A stretch of DNA of 64,000 nucleotides from Dasyornis broadbenti (Eukaryota; Chordata; Aves; Passeriformes; Dasyornithidae): positions 248,001 through 312,000 of the forward strand of contig VZRN01004244.1 of assembly GCA_013397935.1 (NCBI GenBank), given 5' to 3'. The notes under the pieces were generated by a model that saw only the letters and a list, made by a program, of their open reading frames with translations, ran no database searches and had not been told where the DNA came from. The position numbers and the translations under genes are program-made. Shown here one piece after another: positions 27,751-41,700 of the stretch (positions within the stretch are counted from its first letter, which is position 1; each line of letters begins with the position of its first letter).

Positions 27751-27944
27751 CAGATCCAGGATGACCCAAGCACACCAGGTGTAAGGATTTACTTTGCCTA
27801 TTGCCTGGCAGATACACAGCTGCAGTACAGCTTCTAGGAACCAAGTTCCAAGAACGTTTGGGATCGCCACAATATATTTAAAAAACCAGGCAGGAATAGC
27901 ATGGCTACTCTCTAAGTTTACTTTGGGGAGGAAAATACCACAGG
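27751..27944 (-). CDS. Candidate coding exon of an unrecognised multi-pass membrane protein
   Basis: The acceptor TTAGTTTTTTTAG and the consensus donor CTG/GTGAGT bound 194 nt, phase 1 in and phase 0 out, open for 64 codons. It begins CGIFLPKVNLESSHAIPAWF, continues with a membrane-spanning-type stretch FKYIVAIPNVLGTWFLEAVL followed by QLCICQAIGK, then NPYTWCAWVILDL, which looks like the beginning of another span. A short segment at 29079-29046 would precede it in phase. I do not recognise the family. It is on the same strand as QRFPR and downstream of it. A hydrophobic frame can arise by chance from T-rich DNA, but this one has balanced composition and good splice sites. Confidence 0.4.
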
Positions 27945-29045
27945 CTAAAAAAACTAACATTACTATGTTCCTTCAAAAAACAAAAAAAAAGAAAACCAGT
28001 GTTTGCCTTGTTTTTCCCATGACTATCAAATATTTCCATTCAAACAGCCGATTACTGTAACTTCAGAGAGTTTCTTTGCTTGTTCAGGTTACTTTGCAAA
28101 CAAACCAACCACTTCTGTGGCTACATCTTTCTGTGCTCCTCCCCCCTCATTACTAAAGTGAGTTTATTCTACTTTAGACTTTATGAACTCACATCAATAA
28201 CTCATTGAAAAAATATTATCATTTCATGAGCAAATTACAACAAAGACTTGAATTTTTTTCTCACAGATTATATTACCTTGGATAGCCAGGATACTTAATC
28301 CTCCATTTACACTCCTAACAAGTTCAAATAATAATTTCTACTTTTGTCCTAGTATTTGTGGAGCCTTAACTTAAATCTCTATGGCAAGACTTGTATTTTA
28401 AAGCTGAACTTGACAGGCTGCTAAATTTGTTTCCATGCACAAGGGTATTTATTGCGATATTTAAACTTTAATAGCGAAGTTCTTCCACTCCCTTTGAGAA
28501 TTTAGAGGCTTGTTCTTGTGTGCATAAAATGTTTAAATGAGTATCTGTGAAGACTGTAACAAAAACAGATCACTTTTTGAGACCCTTTACATTTTTAGGT
28601 TCACCATTCAGGAACGAAGATTTCTCCTGATTGCTAATAAATAACACTTTATTCTCTCCCCTTTCCATTTCCCCTTTGGCTTCCCTCCACTATACCTCCA
28701 GATTTGGGAAGGGGATGCCTATGGGCTTTTTAGTACACTCTGGGGAGTCTGGAAATGCCTTGTCTGAAGGACTTCAGAGAGCCTTGATCTCTATTATTTT
28801 TTCATAAATCCATTCACTAATTTATATTTCAAATGTTCAGCTTCAAAAACAAGGCAGACCTAAGAGTGGTATTTGTTATAAAACCAATTTTGACTGGGTT
28901 GTTTATACCATTGATCCTCAGTCACTCACAAGCTCCAACTGTTTCTCAAAGCACTATTTCACAAAGGAAAAGAAAAAAATAATCCAAACCTCTCTCCATG
29001 TTTCTCTCTAATCCTTGCGAAAGAAGGACTCTATCAAACCCTTAC

Positions 29046-29079
29046 CAAATCCCACCATCAAATCCATGTTTCCAAACGC
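29046..29079 (-). CDS. Weak candidate start exon preceding the membrane-protein-like exon
   Basis: The acceptor TTGTTATCTTGCAG and donor GTAAGG bound 34 nt containing an ATG at 29067 (AACATGG context) and reading MDLMVGF to phase 1. Joined to 27944-27751 it gives a hydrophobic N-terminus, MDLMVGFACGIFLPKV. Such a small exon is weak evidence alone; the phase match and the start codon are the only support. Confidence 0.2.
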
Positions 29080-32000
29080 CTGCAAGATAACAATTCCCTT
29101 AGGAGGGAATGGAAGAGCGCAGCTTTTCCCGTGCAGCAACGATGCCATCTACAGCCCGAGCGAGGCCACAACAACCTCACCGAGCTGCTGCAGCCAAGGA
29201 GATTCTTCACATGTTTTTGCCACACATCTGCTCTTCCAAATTCAAGTCTGCCTGAGTACAAAGCTTTAATATGATATATAATATCATGTTTAAGAGGACA
29301 TACTTGATACTTTACCCAGGGAGACAGTAAATATTTTCTAGCTGTTTATTCTCAGATTGTATGGTCTTTAAGGTTCTTCAGCTACGGACTGAACTCACTA
29401 ATAGCCAAATCGGGTGTTTAACAGATGTATCTATGGAAACCATATGTTAGAGGCAAGAAGCACAAGAACATTTCTGTTGTCACACACACAAAAGACACTA
29501 CACAGAGTGTGTTTTACAGACTCCCAGAAGGAAGTTACTGGACCTTTTTATAAGCCATAGTTTAGTTGTCATCCGTACAATAAAGACTGACATCTACACT
29601 TGTTCTTTGAAGCAAGAAAAAACAACTCTCCCAGTGCAGCTGGCACATCTGTGAGAAGTCTCACTTCCTAGGAATTAGACACTCACAAAGCCAAAAAAAA
29701 AAAATTTAAATGGAAATATGTCGCTAAGTAGAATTAGAAATAAAATGTCAATCAATATATGAAGTAAATTCAGAAACAATACACAAGCAAGCCAAATGTA
29801 ACCAGGAGAGTGGACAACGTCTTTCCAAGGGTGCTTGAAATGAGGACTGGAAATGCAGCTGAAAATCTGATAGCCTTGATGGAATTAAAATTCTGAACCA
29901 CAGGGCTGTTTCACTTCATTATCAAAATTCATTGCCTAGTTATCCTAATCTGTATAAAAGAGATAAGGTCACAGGGAACTCAAAGAGTTGCTTCAGGGAA
30001 AGTAACTGGAAGGAAAAAAATAGGACAGACACTAAGTGAAAAAGTAAAACAAATTGATGAGAAAAAGAAAAGGAGCAAGGCCAAAGGCAGAAGTCAAAGC
30101 TCGACTTCCCACTAAGCAAAATTTGTTGTTAGGAAAGAGGTATCTTAAGCAAAGACAGCTGCAGTTTGGTGACACCATGAAAACAGAAGGTTCCCAGGGA
30201 TGTCACTGGAATACCAACAAGCAGAGCACAGGGAGCAGCCCTGATACAAATTGAGCCCTCTTCACTGAGGGAATCCCACACAGCTTTCTCACCCTGCACA
30301 GCACAGTCCAGGCACTAGGGAAAGACCCCTAAAAAGATAACTAAGAAGAAAATTTTAAAAAGCCCCAAACATGCTGACCTTCTTCTTTTACAAGCAGAAA
30401 TTTTATTTAGGAACAAAGTATTTTTTCCTAAAAGAACTGAAAACTTATTCTCCTCCAGTGTGATGGATCTGGTAAGGAGATGCATTTCTGCTTTATTTAG
30501 TCAGTCAATAATTCGTTTATCAACACTGGAAAATACAGTTCAACCCTGAGTAACTTTTGCTCAAGCAAACTGCTGAAGCAGCAAATTAAATTAAAATATT
30601 GCACCTGTGATTCTACAGGAAAACTGTGTCTGATTGTGCAACAATTATATGTTCATCCATTAGATTATTTATCAAGGTGGCATAAGCACAAGGAGCAAGG
30701 ATGCCTATTTCAGATGGGAAAATGAAATGGATTTACAACTGAGATACAAGAGCACTGGAAAAAACCTGAAAATTTTCTCACGTATTTCGAAGACACAACA
30801 AGGGATTTATGGAGACCTTGCCTTAAATTTTAAATCATTTAATTAAGACTTTGCTCAAGGGCATGGGACAAGACACTGTAAGACCATACCATTTCATAAA
30901 GTATGGAAAAGATCAGAGATACAGACAAAAAGGACCATGTGCAAGGGAACAATAAACTCACCTTATGAGAGTCAATCCTGAGAAATCCCAGTGCAAATTA
31001 TTTAGAAAAAATGAAAGACATTGGAAAGAGCAGATAAAAAATAGAAGGCTATAAAGAGATTTCAAACAGAAACTTTTTAAAAAGATGTTTTCCCCTAGGA
31101 AGCGCTAATGTAAAAAAGCTTTTCAATGCAAGCACATTATGTCATTTTTGCCTTTTAAGAACTGACCATATTCCACAATATGTTTGGGGCAAAGGTTTCA
31201 TGATTATTTCTCCAAAGAATAAGCAGAAGTTTCTCCTTTGTGAAAAAAATTGGAAATTGTAAGGAAATAAGAGCCTTTCATAGAAAGGTTTGTATTACTC
31301 CACAGGAGGCTGATGAACAAAACAACATTTTTCAGGCAGCAAGACATCTTTTCAAGTCTTAGTTGGGATTTTAAGCACAGGGCACAGATGCAATCTGCAG
31401 AAGTTTGTACCTCTACTAAATTTCTTCTTTTATGAATACATATGGTACATGCACAAACCCTTAAACCTGCTCAAAATCAACCTTGGCTTGTAGCACAGCA
31501 TTTTTTTGTGGCTAAACAAATATTCTGTGAGCCTAACTTGTATGACTGTGAGTGTATTTTTCAGAATGAAAGGAACTAGGTTTTACTGCTTTTGACTAAC
31601 CATGTTTTGTTGTACTGATGAGGCTGCAGAGTTGGGGAGGGGATTAAAATCTTATAATAAATCAGCATGTGACCCTTCCATCTCGAATCACACCACAGAT
31701 TTTAAAACGACTTTATAATCCATCAGCTTCACTGGAGTTTCAACAGAGAGAGCTAAATGATGGCTTGAATTTCCAGCAATAATCCTGGAAGCCAGTTCTG
31801 AGGTGTCAAAGGACTTCAAGTATAGACAGAAATAAAGTGGTTGTTATGTCAATGTTTCTGAAGGAATATACACAATCAACCTCTTTAATGTGCATTACAT
31901 CCACTTTTACCTGTCTCCTCCTCAGGCTGGCGAAGCTCCTGCTCCATTCCACTTAGCGAGGCAGCAAAAGGGCAGCTTTCACTCTCCCCAGCCTTTTGCC

Positions 32001-35000
32001 CTGTGCATTGAGATGTTCTGTTCACAAAACTGAACACTCTCTGAATACAGTTCCTAAACCTCCCCGATTTTTCTAACACTCAGATCATCCCTAATGTATC
32101 TAAAACCACAGCTTGCCACGATTATCCTCCTCTCCCATCTCTCCAAGTCAACAGCTCCACTAAATCCTTTCATCTACTTATTTTTTTTTTTCACAGGCAG
32201 TAATAATCTACTCCTCCTCTTCAATGCTCTTTGCGTATTTCTCAATCTCTCAGGTGTCCCTTCCCCTCTGCAGGATCATTTGTTTCAACAGCTTCTGCCA
32301 CACTCCAAGACTCTATCAGCAGCACATAGAACCAGTGCAGATCAGCTAATCCTGTAATCAGCACACAGACAGGGCTAACACATCTTCAGGCTGAGAATTC
32401 ATGTACTTACTCCCTTGATGCAGGCACACCACACATCTTGGCCTGTTTGGCAGTCATTGACAACTGGTTATTCCTTGGAACAGGCTGATATTGGATATTT
32501 TTTAATTGCTACTGTTACAGCTACTGAGAGGCTTCTAGTCACTGTTTTCCTTGTTACTACTCTCTGGTATGAGTTGAACAAGCTCGCACATCTGACACTT
32601 TTTCCTTAGCCATTCAAATTTTCAGTCTCTGTTCAGTTGAATGTGTTCTTTCAGGCTCCTGTCTCCATCAGCCTGTCACTTCCTGGCATCATCTCACTGC
32701 AAATTAAAGGCTTAGCCCTTTACAGCTGAGAATAAACAAAGTTTCTTTTTAATTTTATCAAAGTAATTGTGAGTAACTCATAACTAAGGTAATAAAAAAC
32801 TTCTTTGAGGAAACATTTTTCCTTAAAGAACACAACACTTTTGATAATATTCTGTTTAGGGAAATGAGCGTGGTTATTTTTTTTTGGTTCTCTGGTAAAT
32901 TCATTAGCCAGGAATTTTTGTGACCAGCTCGACTGTACAATTCTGTTACTGGAAGATGGAAATAAACACAGACAGGCCAGGGGACAGCAGGGCTTTTCCT
33001 GGTTTGAAGCACTCAGCTACAGCCACACACAGGGTACAAGCCATTGCAAGAGACAAGCAGACCCACTTTGACAGAAAAACCGGTTTTGTTGGCTAAACCA
33101 AAGCTGAAGCTCTGACAGATTTAAAAAAATATGGCAGAAATGGGCAAAATCTTGGTTATGATCAAGTCAATAACAGATCTTTTATTCCCTGCAGCCAGGA
33201 TAAGATTACCTGGCTTCAAGAAAACTACCATGTCAAAAATGCACAAGTAATATAATTGCCATTTAGAACAGAATGAGAACTTGTCTTTTGTATTTTGGTT
33301 TATATTTAATCTAACCATAGCCACATATATCTGTGCTGAAACATTTGTCACTTCTACCAAGAGACTGGACCTTTTTTTTTTTTTTTTTTCCCCCTCTCTC
33401 ACCTTATTCTGTAAAGTCCTTTATATCACAGCTCTCAGGATTACAGTAACAGCTGGCACCTGCAACAGGACTGGAATTTAATCACTAAAGAGGCACATAT
33501 GAGCTTGCATGAATCATCGAGAGAGAATCAAAGTGAAGTTAACAGCAGATAGCCCCTAGTGCAAAACAGCACCAAAGCCAAAAAAGAACTTTAATGAAAG
33601 AAATTAATACTACAACAATTATTCATTGACACAACATTTTATGAGACAACACAAGAAGCAGATAAGACAAAACAAAAACATAAAATACTTGGAAGTTTTT
33701 GTTAAATACTTGTTCAAATCTGTCACTGAAATTAGCAGTGCAAATAAACAAATAGCTTCAAATAAATTAGTTTTCAGTCACAGATTCTATCCAAACACAT
33801 AGTCCTCACCACCAGGCAGTTAAACTTTAAATCTGCTGAGGAAAACTATGATAATAACCCATTAAGCTCTGGCCCTCAGGGCAAGTCAAGAACCTTCCGT
33901 CATTGCACAGGAGTGTATCATAGACAACATAAAAAATATGTATGTAAATAAAGTGTGTCACAAACCAGTGGAAATCTGTAGACATTAGAGAAGGATCAGA
34001 TTACTTTCAATTTACACATGGATATTTTAAATTTCAATTTACAATGAGGTGTAAAGTAGCAAAGAAAAGCACCTGAAATTGACTGCCAAGGCAGCACCAA
34101 GGTGCCATAGGTGAGGCAAGGGATGACAGAAGAAAGCACTGATAGTTCACAGGCTGTTGTAACCTCAGCAGGAGTGGCAAGTTGTGCATTTCAAGGCCTC
34201 ATTTACGGGATCAGATCCAAGTGTACCAATCTAGGCCACACTTCTCCCCCAGGCCCAGACTTGCAAGCATACCTTTGTAAATTTGCAGTTTGGCCCACTG
34301 AGAGCAAAAACATTTAGAACTTAGATGGATATCAACCCCACAATTTACTGTGAAGCCCAAAAATAACAAAACACTGGCCCAGTTCTCAGATATCAATTAA
34401 TCCCCTTTGAAAATGACAGACAGACAGAAAAATACCAGCACATCATCAAAGAACTGTCTGGTCAAAAGACGATGATATTCCATTGAAAGTCTTCTGTGAA
34501 GTCCCAACAGGCTCTGGATCGTGCCCTTATAAACCTCCAGAAAATGCCAACACCACACTTTCAACCTTAGAGCCCCCATGTCCAAGCATGACTGGAAGTT
34601 CAGCTCAGTGTTTCCTCTACAGACCACACCATCTGCACACTCTTGTACAGAGCTTTTTCAACTTCTCCATTTTCCAGCAGAACAAGGCAGTTTACAGGGC
34701 AGTATAATGACATTTAAATTTTACCCAAGAATTAACCTGTAAAAACAGCACAGTAGTTATGCATGCACTGTTAGTTACCAATATGCTTCCTGTTAACAAA
34801 ATCTGAACATGCATGCAATGTTTAAATCTTAATCTCGTCAAAGTCATATTCTGAATGACTCCTTCATATTCCTTTTTTCAAAAAAAAAGAATTGCATCTC
34901 AGTCTCTGTCTTTTCTGAACTCATATCTGAAGCTGCTCTGTCCTCAAAGCTGGCGAGAGCAGATCTTACAATGTCAGCCCCATGTCAGATTCCCAAGCTG

Positions 35001-35297
35001 TCCCAAAATTGTGCACATTCTCTCCCTAGTTCCTGTCTTCTGGCATTCAGCTGTGTACAGTCCAGACCCAGAACAAATTGAGTTGTTTGGTTTACCTAAA
35101 CCTGAGGGCAAACAAGCCCTAAATTAGCTTAAGAAGAAATTATTTTTTTCTCCTGGAAATCATATGCTAATGTTGTTTTCCAAAGTTTTACTTCTCATCA
35201 TTGTAAAATCTTACATTTTCTCAACCACTATCTCAACTTCATTATAGTCCACAGAACATTTTCTCCCCTTGTTTCAGCATGCAAAGCAGAAAACTCT
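29080..35297. other. Intergenic stretch downstream of QRFPR
   Basis: About 6.2 kb of AT-rich sequence with no supportable gene and no recognised transposon. It contains an 18-T run at 33372-33389 and will include any long QRFPR 3' UTR. Confidence 0.65.
33372..33389. repeat. Poly-T run (18 T)
   Basis: A homopolymer followed by a C/T-rich stretch. It could be the poly-A tail of a minus-strand retroposon, but no body or target duplication was recognised. Confidence 0.9.
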
Positions 35298-35303
35298 TTT
35301 AAT
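35298..35303 (-). other. Possible poly(A) signal ATTAAA for QRFPR
   Basis: The hexamer ATTAAA reads on the minus strand about 60 nt after the QRFPR stop codon. It is the commonest variant of AATAAA. I noticed no canonical AATAAA on that strand in the first kilobase after the stop. A 3' UTR this short would be unusual, so the real site may lie further downstream. Confidence 0.25.
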
Positions 35304-35362
35304 GGCTTATTGAAAGTTATCCTAAAGAAAATGATTTCTCTATTGCCAAACCCCATGTGATG

Positions 35363-35766
35363 CTACTGTCCATTTCCTACTGCAGAGTGCACAGTAAGGT
35401 CAGAGCTGAACAAGACCAGGTGCCTTTTCAAATTCCTTTTGGAAGCTGGCTGATCACAGAACTTGACCTCGATGTTGCCATCGCTGAATGCCTCCCTCCT
35501 TCCTTCGTCTGAATCCATGGGATCTCTGTGAGAACCACTTGGCTTTTGCCTCCTCAAGGTAATGCCCGAGTTCCCAAGCTGCCTAGCTGGGGATGTACTG
35601 TCTTTCACAATGCAGAAGCAGAGGGCAGACAGAAAATTTTTCTTGAAGTTCTCATTCATGAAAGCATACACAATAGGGTTGCAAATGGAATTGAAGAATC
35701 CTATGATCTGGACAATTGCAAAGATCATTTTGATTGTCACATCATCATACTCCCTCTCAAAATTAC
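35363..35766 (-). CDS. QRFPR: QRFPR exon 6: ECL3, TM7 and cytoplasmic tail, with stop
   Basis: The acceptor TCTCCTCTCCAG opens a 404-nt coding part that ends in TAG at 35365-35363. It encodes REYDDVTIKMIFAIVQ of ECL3 and TM7, NPIVYAFMNENFKKN with the NPxxY motif, and a tail containing NSGIT, EAFSDGNIEVKFC and LKRHLVLF. The tail is less conserved than the core, as expected for GPCRs, but the GNIEVK block is recognisable from the human receptor. Confidence 0.95.
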
Positions 35767-38700
35767 CTGGAGAGGAGAAGAGAAATATGCTGTAAGCACA
35801 GAATGGCATAAAAGCTTACTACTTAGCCTATTTATATCCAGTTTGGCATTAGAAGCTTTAGTTTAAAATCAACAAAACAACTGTGCTGGAAGTTCTTAAC
35901 ATCTGCAATAGAGTTTTATCAACAGGATAAAATCAAAATCTATCACATAATCATGCTTTCTACATATGTAATAACAGAATCAAGTGTAAGAGAGAATTTA
36001 TGAGCAGAAAAAAGCTGACTGGCTGACCTACTGATTTATCTGCTACAGTCTTACTTGTGATAGGAGACAAAGAAACAGCTCCTGCCTTTAGGGAGTACAA
36101 CAACCACAGAAAACTTCCTCTTGTTCCTACACACAGTCTGCTCCAGTATCCATGGAGGAGGTGGCAGATGAACAGGGTGGGAGAGCCCAGAAAACAAGGC
36201 AAATAGCAAAAAAGCCAGCACAACCAAGCACTGAGAGCATTTCCAAGCCAATTTTCAGTAAAGAGCACTGAAAAACTCCAGCTGGATTCACTGGTTATTA
36301 TCACTCTGATGTCCAGTATTTATATTTCCAATATGCCCGCCTCAATAAAAGCCAGGCAAGCGAAGGGATAAATATTTCATAATAAGTTTAACTCAAAACA
36401 GTTAAATTTAAATTAAAAACTTCAAACGGTTTTATGCTCAGAAATAACTTTTATCTTCCAGCCACGTACTTCTCACCTTTCAGCAAATGAGGGTAGCATA
36501 ACAGACATAGTAAGAAAAAGACTCTACAGAGATGCACTCCCCATCCTAATAGTCCTAATAGTTCTCTTTTTTCTTAACTCTTTCTTATAAGCAGAACATT
36601 AACCTTTGCAAGAAGAAGGTATTCTAGAGCTGAATGCTGCAGCAGCATTAGCTAGTCACAACCTGTAGTTCTACTACAAAAAAACCCTCCCAAAACCTAA
36701 GACTTTATTCTATGAGGTATGGCAGGTACTCACTGTATTCCATCATCATGTGAATCACGTGGAAAGGGGCCCAACAGACTGCAAAGAGAAACACCACTGT
36801 CACCATCATAACAATTGCTCGCTTCTTCTTCCTGAAATTGCACCAAGACATTCCATGCTGAATCACTGGGAACTGACTGGCAGTTACATGTCTCTCTTCA
36901 AGTTAGATCTGTGACTGTGTTCTGATGGTTGCAAATGCAAATAAAACCCTCAAGGAATGCTCAGAAGTACACTATTCCCTTGGAAACAAAGAATATAACA
37001 TCACAGAAATCTCTCTCATCAATTAACACCTTTTATTTCTCTTTTTTAGGGACAGCAGTGCACTTAGCAGCTGCAGCAAGCCATGACATAAGCATGTCTT
37101 GCAAGGCATTTTAAACTCTATTCAAAAGGAAAAAAAAAGTTAGGAAAAAAGCTTTCTAAAAGTCAAAGTTCCAAGTGTATTTTGCTTACAAACCTTGATA
37201 TCTTAGACATTTCACTCCCGTGAATGGTTTGAAGAACTGAAGCGTCTCCCACTCGTTTCTTAATCCAGAGTTCGTAACCAATTTTAGTGTACAAAAAAAG
37301 CATCAGCATCAGTGGAAGAAGGAAGAGTATAACAAGAATAAAGGTTGTATAGATCTTCTGATAAATTGGACTGGCCCATTCTTCCAAGCAACAGACATAC
37401 ACTTTTTCATAGAGAAAGTCGTATTTAACCTGTAACAAATGCAAAGATGAGTTACTAAGGTCTTTATCCCAAGTGCAAAAGCCGAGCACATTCACATATT
37501 CCTTGCTCTTAAAGAAACAACCAAAATCCAACAGACTTTTCAAAAGGACAAAACTGTTTCAAGCACTTTTCCTCATCAAGTGTTGGGTTTGATCCAAATC
37601 GACACAGAAGTCAGGAGATGCTCTGATTTGCACTTCAAAGGAGACCTTGGCTACACATTTTGCAAGTAAAGATGGATGCATAGAAACCTCACATTACACC
37701 CTTAAAAAAAAAGAAAATTATTAACATTCAGACTCACAAGCAGCAGATTCTGCCAAGCCACCTGCTTAACCTCCAAACGTGTGTGGTAACTCATCAACAA
37801 TAACAAGCAGCTAATTAATTTTAAACTAAACACAGTTCTTCCAGATCTTGGGGAACACTAAGTCATCCTGAAACAGCAATCTAAGTTCTCTATTGCTGTG
37901 TGCCAGTCCATCTATAAATCAAAAGAAAGCCACAGTGGCAGTCACAGATGTAATTACTGCTCTTTGACATAATTAGGGAGAGTAGACATGACTAGTCCCT
38001 GTTGGTATTCCTTCTTCCATTGCATATAAGATCTAAACCTTAGATTAAGCATGCAGAACCAAAGCTCCATCTCTCTTATCCCACTCTGATTTCATAGCAG
38101 TTGATTCAATTCCATTGCTAAAGGTACAGAAAGATCCAACAAGGACTGAGTTTAAAATGCAAATCCCCATTTCACCTAACCTACCTCAAGCCGTTGCACG
38201 TACCACATGGGTGACCCAACAATAAGTGCCAGCAACCAGACTATGCCTGTAAACAAATACATTTTTTAATACTTTGTCCAGCAAGCAGGATTTGGTATGA
38301 ATGGTTTAACAGCTTCCTCCCTGAAAAGTCAGACAAGGCAGAAAATGGTAATAAAGATCAGAGTTTTCTATGACGCATACATTAGTCAACACTCACATCA
38401 GGAACAGCATGCTCTTTTGAAATGAGCTTTCTGTCTCTCCAAATACCCTCATTTATTGATATTACATTGGAAAAGCCACTTAATCTGCAAGGGTAGCATT
38501 AAGTCTCTGTGTAACAATGGAAGGACCATTTCACTGTGACATTGCTTAAGTAGTGCTTGAACATTTTGAACCTTTCTTAATAAAAAAAGAAAGAAGAAAT
38601 GGCTGCTAAAGGTTTATCTTGGTTAAGCACATTTTTGACTTCAGATGCTAAGTCCCTTTTGAGACGTTTGGCCAATAAATATGCTCTACTTATAGGCATT

Positions 38701-41700
38701 ATCCTTGAGCTATTTTATTAAGGTCAGTTAACTCCGCCACTGAATCATGGTCATATCAAGGCCTTCTGTTCTGTCATACCATCCACACTAAAGATTATTT
38801 CTCTACATACACGATTACTGGAGATGCTCAAAATCTTACCAAGCATCGTGAAAGCTCTTTTGTTAGTGTACTGCCACTTCATTTTTAGTGGATGCACAAT
38901 TCCCTGGTGTCTTTCCACAGCAATGCAGGTCATTGTAAGGATCTCAGTTACAATAGCAGTAGACTGAACAAACGGTACCATCTTGCAAGCAAAGGCACCT
39001 GCAATAATCAGAAAGGAAGGTATACAACAGCTATTAATACTAGATTCCATTACTTAAAATAACAGATTAAGAGTCTTAGATTTATTGTAACATCTAAACT
39101 GCTAAGTCACCTATTTAAGCCATTTGTTAAATGCAGTTTTCCATAGCCATTCTATTTTTTACACATCTGCAAACGCAAGATTTCTAAGAACACCTTCATT
39201 TGCTCTGTGATCAGTCCTACACTTACTCGTATTTCACTTTCGACTAAGACTTCCATCATCTGTTTTCAAACACGCCAAGCTAGAGACATTTGTTATTTTT
39301 CCATTTTGGCAGATTACTCTCCAGTTTTACGAAGGTCTGAGTGTTACCTGTTTAAAAGTTTCCCTTTTCTGCTGTTGCAAATCTGTTCCTTTAGCTCATT
39401 TAGATATCACTCTATTTGTACACTTTGGCACTTAATGCATCATCCTGTCAAGTGAGATATATAGAGAAGTCCTTGAAGAGGCATAACACAAAAGGAAAAA
39501 TTCAACCTCTTCATCATCCTTCTCTTCTCCACGTCTCCCTCTCTGCTGATTAACAAATTATGTTAGTACCACTGTCCAAACCAAATGTAATTTCCTGCCT
39601 GCATTTTTTAAGTTGTACAGATTCCTATTGTATTTCTGCAACTTCAGGTTTTATTGCTGCCACAGCTTCCCAAAGTCCATATTCAACTCTTAACATATTA
39701 GTCATTCTCCATTACTCACTCTCAAGTCCAAACAGTCTCAGAAAGTGGTATAAATTCTTCTGTAAAAAATCTTAGCTTAATGCCTTTCCCCAATCTACTT
39801 CTCATTTACTCGTTTTCTGACCCCAAGATAATTTTCTCTGTCCATATTCCCACAATTCCCTCACACTCAGTTCAGTATCAGCTATTCATTTCAGCAACAG
39901 TCACGGTTATTTTCCTTACTTGATCTTTATTTATACCTTACTCAGCTATAATCCATAAACTCAAAATAGCCTAAGAAGCATCTGATCCAATTTTCAGTCA
40001 AGCTTTAGGATGCAACAGACACCTTACGCAGTAATAGCATAGAAAACTGAAAGAAATCAAACAGGAAACTGAATACTTAATCCTCATGATGATGCTTCAT
40101 GTTTCATGAAGGGAACAAGGAACTGGGAAACTTCTGCCTGGCTAAAAGACTTTAGCTTACAAGAAGGAACTGATTTTTTACTGGTCTTATCAATTCTAGT
40201 TGACCAAAAATCACTTTTTCTGAGGCTCCACAAAGGGAAGGAGAGGACAAGCAGCAAATTTGCTGCTTGATGTGTTTGAATGGGATTCAATCCTGAGATA
40301 CTGGGAGTCACTGTACTTGGCAGAATAGTGAATGTTTTTCACATAAAGCCTCTTCATTTTGAAAACTGTCACTATCTTATTTATAAAGTCATTCCAAACT
40401 GCTTAGATAATTACTAAAGACTTTCTCCAGGTCTTTCAATATTTTAAATTATATAACCTATGGTTTCAAACTACAAACATTACCAGCTTCTGTACACAGG
40501 GAAAATGAAATCTACTGTTAAGTAAGGTAACTATTTCAGAATGGCGGCAGTTAAGTTGGGGCAGTGCAGAGAAAAAGCAAAAAGATAACCTGAAACTCTT
40601 CTTTCAGAATACTAAGAAGTTCAAAATGATCACACTGGTTATTCCAGGGATATTCTGAAACAGAACTTCTATATGGAAATTACACTGGTCACAAAATACA
40701 ATCTTGTTTGTGAGACTTGAGGTGAGGTAGATTTTACTAGATTCAAGTCTTTCCAAAACACAGATGATGCATTTTTCTTTCCTTCCTTTAAACTGACTGA
40801 ATATTGTAATCACTGAACATGGGAAGTGAGGAAAAGTGGGCGTCAAATCCTGTCCCTCCACCTTGAGGAGAAAGCCTTACCAAGCAGGGCTTCACATTCA
40901 GGACCTCCCTCTGAAACAGATCATCTCAAAAGAACACGCAGAGATTTCCACAGCAACAAAAAAAACCCCCAGAACACTTCCAAATTTCCATATTGACTAT
41001 TAGGAAAACAGGTACTGAGGTGTAGTGTCCCATCCAATAATGCATGCAACATTTCACTCAGTATTTAATCCATTTGCGTAAAACAAGCTTCTCCTGCAGC
41101 AGGAAGAAATTGATACAACCCAATTCTCAAGCGTCAGTTCAAAGTCCCTTACGGAAAAACTGAGAAAAAAGTGCTAAATTTCACTATAAGGAAGACATGG
41201 TAAGTATTGAGGAAAAAAAAATTAATTATGCTACTACATCACAGTACAGAGAGTGAAATGAAAATAAGGCTGAGACAAGCAAAAAACAGCTGTGTCAAAC
41301 ATATTCATTAAAACCATTTCAAGCTAATTTTCACATGCTTGTGTTCAGATTTAACACAGAGTAACAGAAGATGTTAAAGGAATATACTAGGCTTGAATCT
41401 TTATTATAATCCAGCTGGTAAAAATGTGGCTGCTTGGAACATGCTTTGGCGATAATACGGTTTAACAGCTAGTATTATTCAAGTCTTATTTCCACTCACT
41501 AACACAACTGGTATATATGTTAGTTATTTGTATCAGATACTCTGTCCTTGTCATGATACACTCACCTGTAATAAATCAACACTGGACTAAGACTACAGTG
41601 AGGTTCTCTATCTCCCAACCAATCTGAAAATAAAAACTGATTTGCTTTTTATCTTCATGATAAAGGCATCTGAATTACTTGATTATTTATTTCTTTTTAA

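Noticed and set aside
41101..41210. Plus-strand exon-like segment in QRFPR intron 1 with CTCCTGCAG acceptor and GTAAGT
   Set aside because: The frame after the acceptor stops (TAA) before the donor, and it lies antisense within the intron.
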